Assembly: GCA_033239005.1 (NCBI GenBank)
Contig: BSQZ01000121.1
Coordinates: 583,501-647,500 of the forward strand
Origin: Lamellibrachia satsuma
Taxonomy: Eukaryota > Annelida > Polychaeta > Sabellida > Siboglinidae
DNA: 64,000 nucleotides
Direction of reading: 5' to 3'
How positions within the stretch are numbered: the stretch's first letter is position 1; every line of letters starts with the position of its first letter. The translations under genes were made by a program, and so were the position numbers. Shown piece after piece: positions 60,778-64,000 of this stretch. The notes under the pieces are model-generated. The model was not told the DNA's origin, did not search any database, and was given only the letters and a program-made list of their open reading frames with translations.

Positions 60778-61161
60778 GGTGTGAGTGTGTGCGTATGTAT
60801 GTGGGCTTTCGTATCCACCGAAACCCGTTTATTACACATATCAAGTAAGCCTACATCATTAAAATAATATAAATGAAGATTACAGGAGCGGCTTGCTGGG
60901 AATTATAATTTGGCATTCAAATATAATATTATAAAAGAGCCCGCGTCATAATAATTACTCAGGTTAATAATATTAATAATACAATTACTTTTTTGTCGCC
61001 AATCCTCGGAAAATCCGAGCTCGGTGGCGCAACAAGCGGTTGACCATTTCACATTGTCTACGTTATGTCTACGTTATGTCGCACAATGTCTCTACACAAC
61101 AGAGATACATTATTTTATGTGTTATTTCGTGGTTGTATGCGCGGTATCAAATCTAGTACAA

Positions 61162-63353
61162 TTTCGGTATAATGTGTGTCCTTGTCTACTAGATAAAGGT
61201 TCTGAAGACATCCAGGTTCTACCGAATGGGCTGGCGTTCATCACATCGGTAAGTTCTGGTGGCAGTTTATGTTGGTTATTAATAATACGATGCTATACTA
61301 AAGTCGACGACGACGATAACCGCCTTCAGTGTCAATACGAAGATAAAATAGTCCGTAGTCAAAATATATAAAGAAATAATGTTGCTTTTGTATGGTCTTT
61401 ATTGTTGGACAGGGCTATGAAGCACCGAGTCGGGGCGATATATTGTTGTTTGACTTCAAGAAGCCCACGCGCTCGACATCGTAGGCGACCTCGACATATC
61501 CACATTCTCTCCTCTCGGTCTCAGCATTTGAAGAGACTGCAACACCAGTAAGACTTTATTGCAACATAGGACGTTTTCTTTGGAACTCCCTTTGGCTGCG
61601 TCCATATGTCACCGTTAGCGTTTCGTCGTTTAACAAGTAACATTTGTGTAGTAAACTTAGTTGTATTTATTATATATAATAATAATAATAATAATAACTT
61701 GCATTTGTATTACGCCGTATATCCAGATATAAACCAGATATAAACCAGATATAAACCAGATATAAACCTGTTCAGCAAATTATTTAGATATTTCTGAATG
61801 GTTTGTAATTTAGTTTCCCTCAATAAATGCGTTCTAATTAAACACGTGAAGTAGCACAGAATGTTTCAGTCGCCATATAACAGCAGCATTAACTTTTTAT
61901 AATATTGGATATGACGCATTATATTACTTGTTTTTCAGACGTGGTCTACGTGTTTGTTGTCAACGCTTGTGCGGACAGCAGAGAAACTGTGGAGAAGTTT
62001 CGCTAGGACGAGAAGAAACTAAAGTTGTACCACGTGCGAACATACCGTGACCCGACATTCACGCAGTCAGTGTTTCTAAAAATCAATGTTTTAAATCAAT
62101 CTTAATCAAAGCCTTGTCAGCTATTCGGAATTATTTAACCTTGTCGTAATTCATATTTTATACTGTTCTGGGTCATTTCCGTATTGATAACTACAATGTT
62201 CATTTCACTCGGACATTTCCTACTTCGTCATCTCTGTTTTCTTGTGCACCGTCAGCCCCGGTGGCATCTCGGTGACGGGAGAAGACTGTTTCTACTTCAC
62301 CAACTACTACAAGTTCGATGGTAAAGTGGAGTTCATTCGTCGTCTCAATCTCGGCAATGTCGGCTTCTACGATGGCACCAGGGGACGTATTCTCCTAACA
62401 GGACGTAGCTTCCCGATTGGTATAAACACACCCCCGGATGGCAAGTAGGTGTCGACAGTATTGTTGTACATCAGTTGTTGGCCATGTTTAGAGAGAAACA
62501 AAAGTTATGGTTTGGGTTTACTAGAATGTGTTCTAAAATTAGAAGATTCCGGTTATGTCTCCGTTTGACTGAGAGCTGACATTTTAACCAGCGCTACCGA
62601 TGAGTGCATGTGCAGTTCTACGACAATCGAATAACATAGATTATATGAAATCTTCTAAATGATGCCGGTATACACAAAACCAACGCAACGCCATAACCTA
62701 CTGACATGTATAGGAATAGGTGTATACAAATATGTTTCATTTGGATAGCGAATTTTGCTAAACTCATGACACTCATGACGTAGTGTTATCGAACAGTATG
62801 ACGCGGCCCAGGAAATTAAGATGTTGCATGTTCAACAAGCGTTTCGTAGTAAACTACTGGAGTGACATTTTTAATTGTAGTTGCAAATGACTATCCTTAG
62901 TAATTCTTATAACTGCATTGCAAAAAACATAACGTTTGCTCCCCTTGAATGCGCTTTTTTAGAATGATATTAATTTCATTCGCGAAATGTCCCTAGAAAT
63001 GCCAAACTCTTCCAACGTTTTTGTGGGCGGCGCCCACCGCAAAATCGTCATACTCTGAAATATAGCCAGTGTAATTTCCTGATGGTAATTGAAACAGTAA
63101 ATGAAGTAATGCGTTCTCGGCAACTTTTACGAGAAGCGATAAGGTATGAGATATTTTTTTATAATTGTCAGTGAAGGTAGAATTGTCGCAACTAAGATGT
63201 CGAAGAATCGCTCTTTTTACTTACTTTTTTACTGAGAAGTGACGTATTAAGTTTGGTGTCACGTGTTACAGGTACGTATACATCTCGGAGACAGTAGGGA
63301 GAGGTTTGAGTGTTTACATCAGGGAATCGGACAACAGTTTGACATTGACGCAG
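61162..63353 (+). pseudogene. Paraoxonase-like pseudogene, PON-B (inverted paralogue of PON-A)
   Basis: Exons corresponding to PON-A exons 2-6 lie at 61162-61248, 61413-61547, 61939-62065, 62256-62444 and 63272-63353. Lengths equal those of PON-A except the second. Text: CPCLLDKGSEDIQVLPNGLA, SRGDILLFDFKKP, VVYVFVVNACADSRETVEKF, SGEDCFYF-type core, VGFYDGTRGRILLTGRSFPI, YVYISETVGRGLSVYIRESD. Lesions: a 13-bp deletion after FDFKKP (frameshift), TGA at 61529-61531 (Trp in PON-A), TAG at 62004-62006 (Tyr in PON-A), and an acceptor-like TACAG changed to TACAA before the first exon. The last two exons would lie beyond the window or are lost. The short intron 2 (164 bp) shows the state before the LINE insertion in PON-A. 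Confidence 0.88.
61668..61772. repeat. Short AAT and 11-bp tandem repeats in PON-B intron 3
   Basis: (AAT)n at about 61677-61696, and CAGATATAAAC repeated four times at about 61729-61772. PON-A has a single GGATATAAAAC here and the long (AT)n nearby. Confidence 0.85.
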
Positions 63354-63639
63354 GTAAGGCTTGTGATAACGTATTTGTGCTGTAAACGCGACGGTTGACC
63401 GTGACAATTTCGGTTACTTTTAACCCGTGAGACTTTTAGAGCCAATCACATTTTTTTTCAACACCTTACCTGTCAGTAATTCCCAAACGTGTCACGGTTC
63501 TTTTTTCTACATGAATTAAACGGATTAGTTTATACAATAACCACTCCCATTGTGATTTACAATGACCTATCCTATGGGACCGTTTAAAAGCGTTGAATTG
63601 TTCACAACAATGTGGGTAAACAATACATTACCTTATCTT
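63354..63639. other. PON-B intron 6, unique part
   Basis: Aligns with 4270-4554 on the opposite strand (start GTAAGGCTTGTGATAA; later AACCACTCCCATTGTGATTT). No exon. Confidence 0.7.
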
Positions 63640-63855
63640 ATCCTCTTCGAGTAGAGTTATCCATAAAGCTGCGATGCTCCTTCTCCAGTTCGTTCTATCT
63701 TTGTACATCTGTTTCGCTTCAATCCATGTTTTCCACTTCAATTCCTTTTTTCTAGTGCTACAGTTGCTTCGCCAATTTGTCTTTCTCGTGACAAATCCTG
63801 CTGCGCCTTCTTGTCTTTACTTCATCTAACATTGCACATTCTCTGTCCGCATTTA
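63640..63855 (-). mobile_element. LINE C-terminal remnant in PON-B intron 6
   Basis: Inverted copy of 4050-4262. The minus strand gives KWKTWIEAKQMYKDRTNW and RSIAALWITL. Same position and orientation relative to the gene as in PON-A. Confidence 0.8.
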
Positions 63856-63861
63856 AGATCT

Positions 63862-64000
63862 TAAGGAAGGATGGGCTTCATTTAAGTGGAAAGGGGGCGG
63901 CAGTATTCGCGGACAAACTTTTAGCAGCAGTAGATAGCGACTTGGGTACAATGACAAATATTTTTGGAAGTAAACATTCTTTAAACTAGAAGTGCAGGGG
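63862..64000 (+). mobile_element. CR1-like LINE, start of a fragment running off the window
   Basis: Reads KDGLHLSGKGAAVFADKLLA, then MTNIFGSKHSLN and a stop: the end of ORF1 of the CR1-like family. It begins abruptly at about 63862 within PON-B intron 6, as expected for a 5'-truncated insertion. ORF2 would follow outside the window. Confidence 0.82.

Overview
The window is non-bacterial animal DNA: AT-rich, intron-containing and dominated by decayed non-LTR retrotransposons (LINEs), long (AT)n tracts and minisatellites. GT-AG introns, paraoxonase-type exons and CR1-like LINEs whose ORF1 carries PHD and esterase domains suggest an aquatic invertebrate or basal chordate (for example a mollusc or lancelet). 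I cannot name the species. No tRNA, rRNA, CRISPR or operon-like structure was seen.

Host genes. The only convincing host gene is a paraoxonase/arylesterase-like (PON) gene on the minus strand, PON-A. Seven coding exons with consistent splice phases run from 12737 down to a TAA at 1884, giving 313 codons. The first exon (N-terminal hydrophobic segment) was not found. A second, inverted copy, PON-B, lies at 61162-63353 on the plus strand. It keeps five of the exons but carries a 13-bp deletion and two nonsense codons. Both copies share introns, a LINE remnant in the same intron, and upstream repeats, so they come from one inverted segmental duplication. By-eye alignment with human PON1 suggests PON-A has lost the catalytic His dyad and most catalytic-calcium ligands but keeps the structural-calcium ligands and the terminal Cys. 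A third scrap of the last PON exon may lie at 36437-36500.

Mobile elements. (1) CR1-like family: the best copy is minus 40452-45048, with ORF1 (PHD finger, 75-bp in-frame repeats, SGNH esterase) and ORF2 (APE endonuclease, reverse transcriptase with FADD). A full-length decayed copy at 7131-12619 sits in PON-A intron 2 and itself contains a nested inverted fragment. Further fragments lie at 14085-14560, 17385-18345, 22895-26115, 26270-27190, 31935-33690, 55015-55805, 55912-57985 and 63862-64000. (2) A second PHD/esterase LINE: ORF1 14700-16080 and ORF2 20365-22440. (3) Other LINE scraps: 3260-4262 (copied at 63640-63855), 34370-35035, 39960-40440 and 52075-52560. (4) A pogo/Tigger-like DDE transposase remnant at 18360-19790. 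(5) A SCAND3/ZBED-type hAT remnant at 29740-31075. (6) A dispersed composite repeat, here called family X, with at least eight copies. It combines reverse-transcriptase remnants, a short coiled-coil-like ORF block and an esterase tail.

Repeats. Minisatellites with 46-, 65-, 75-, 40- and 27-bp units lie in or beside mobile-element sequence, and at least three were amplified from recognisable LINE codons. Long (AT)n tracts interrupt LINE ORFs and PON introns, and one forms the loop of a near-perfect palindrome at 16299-16778.
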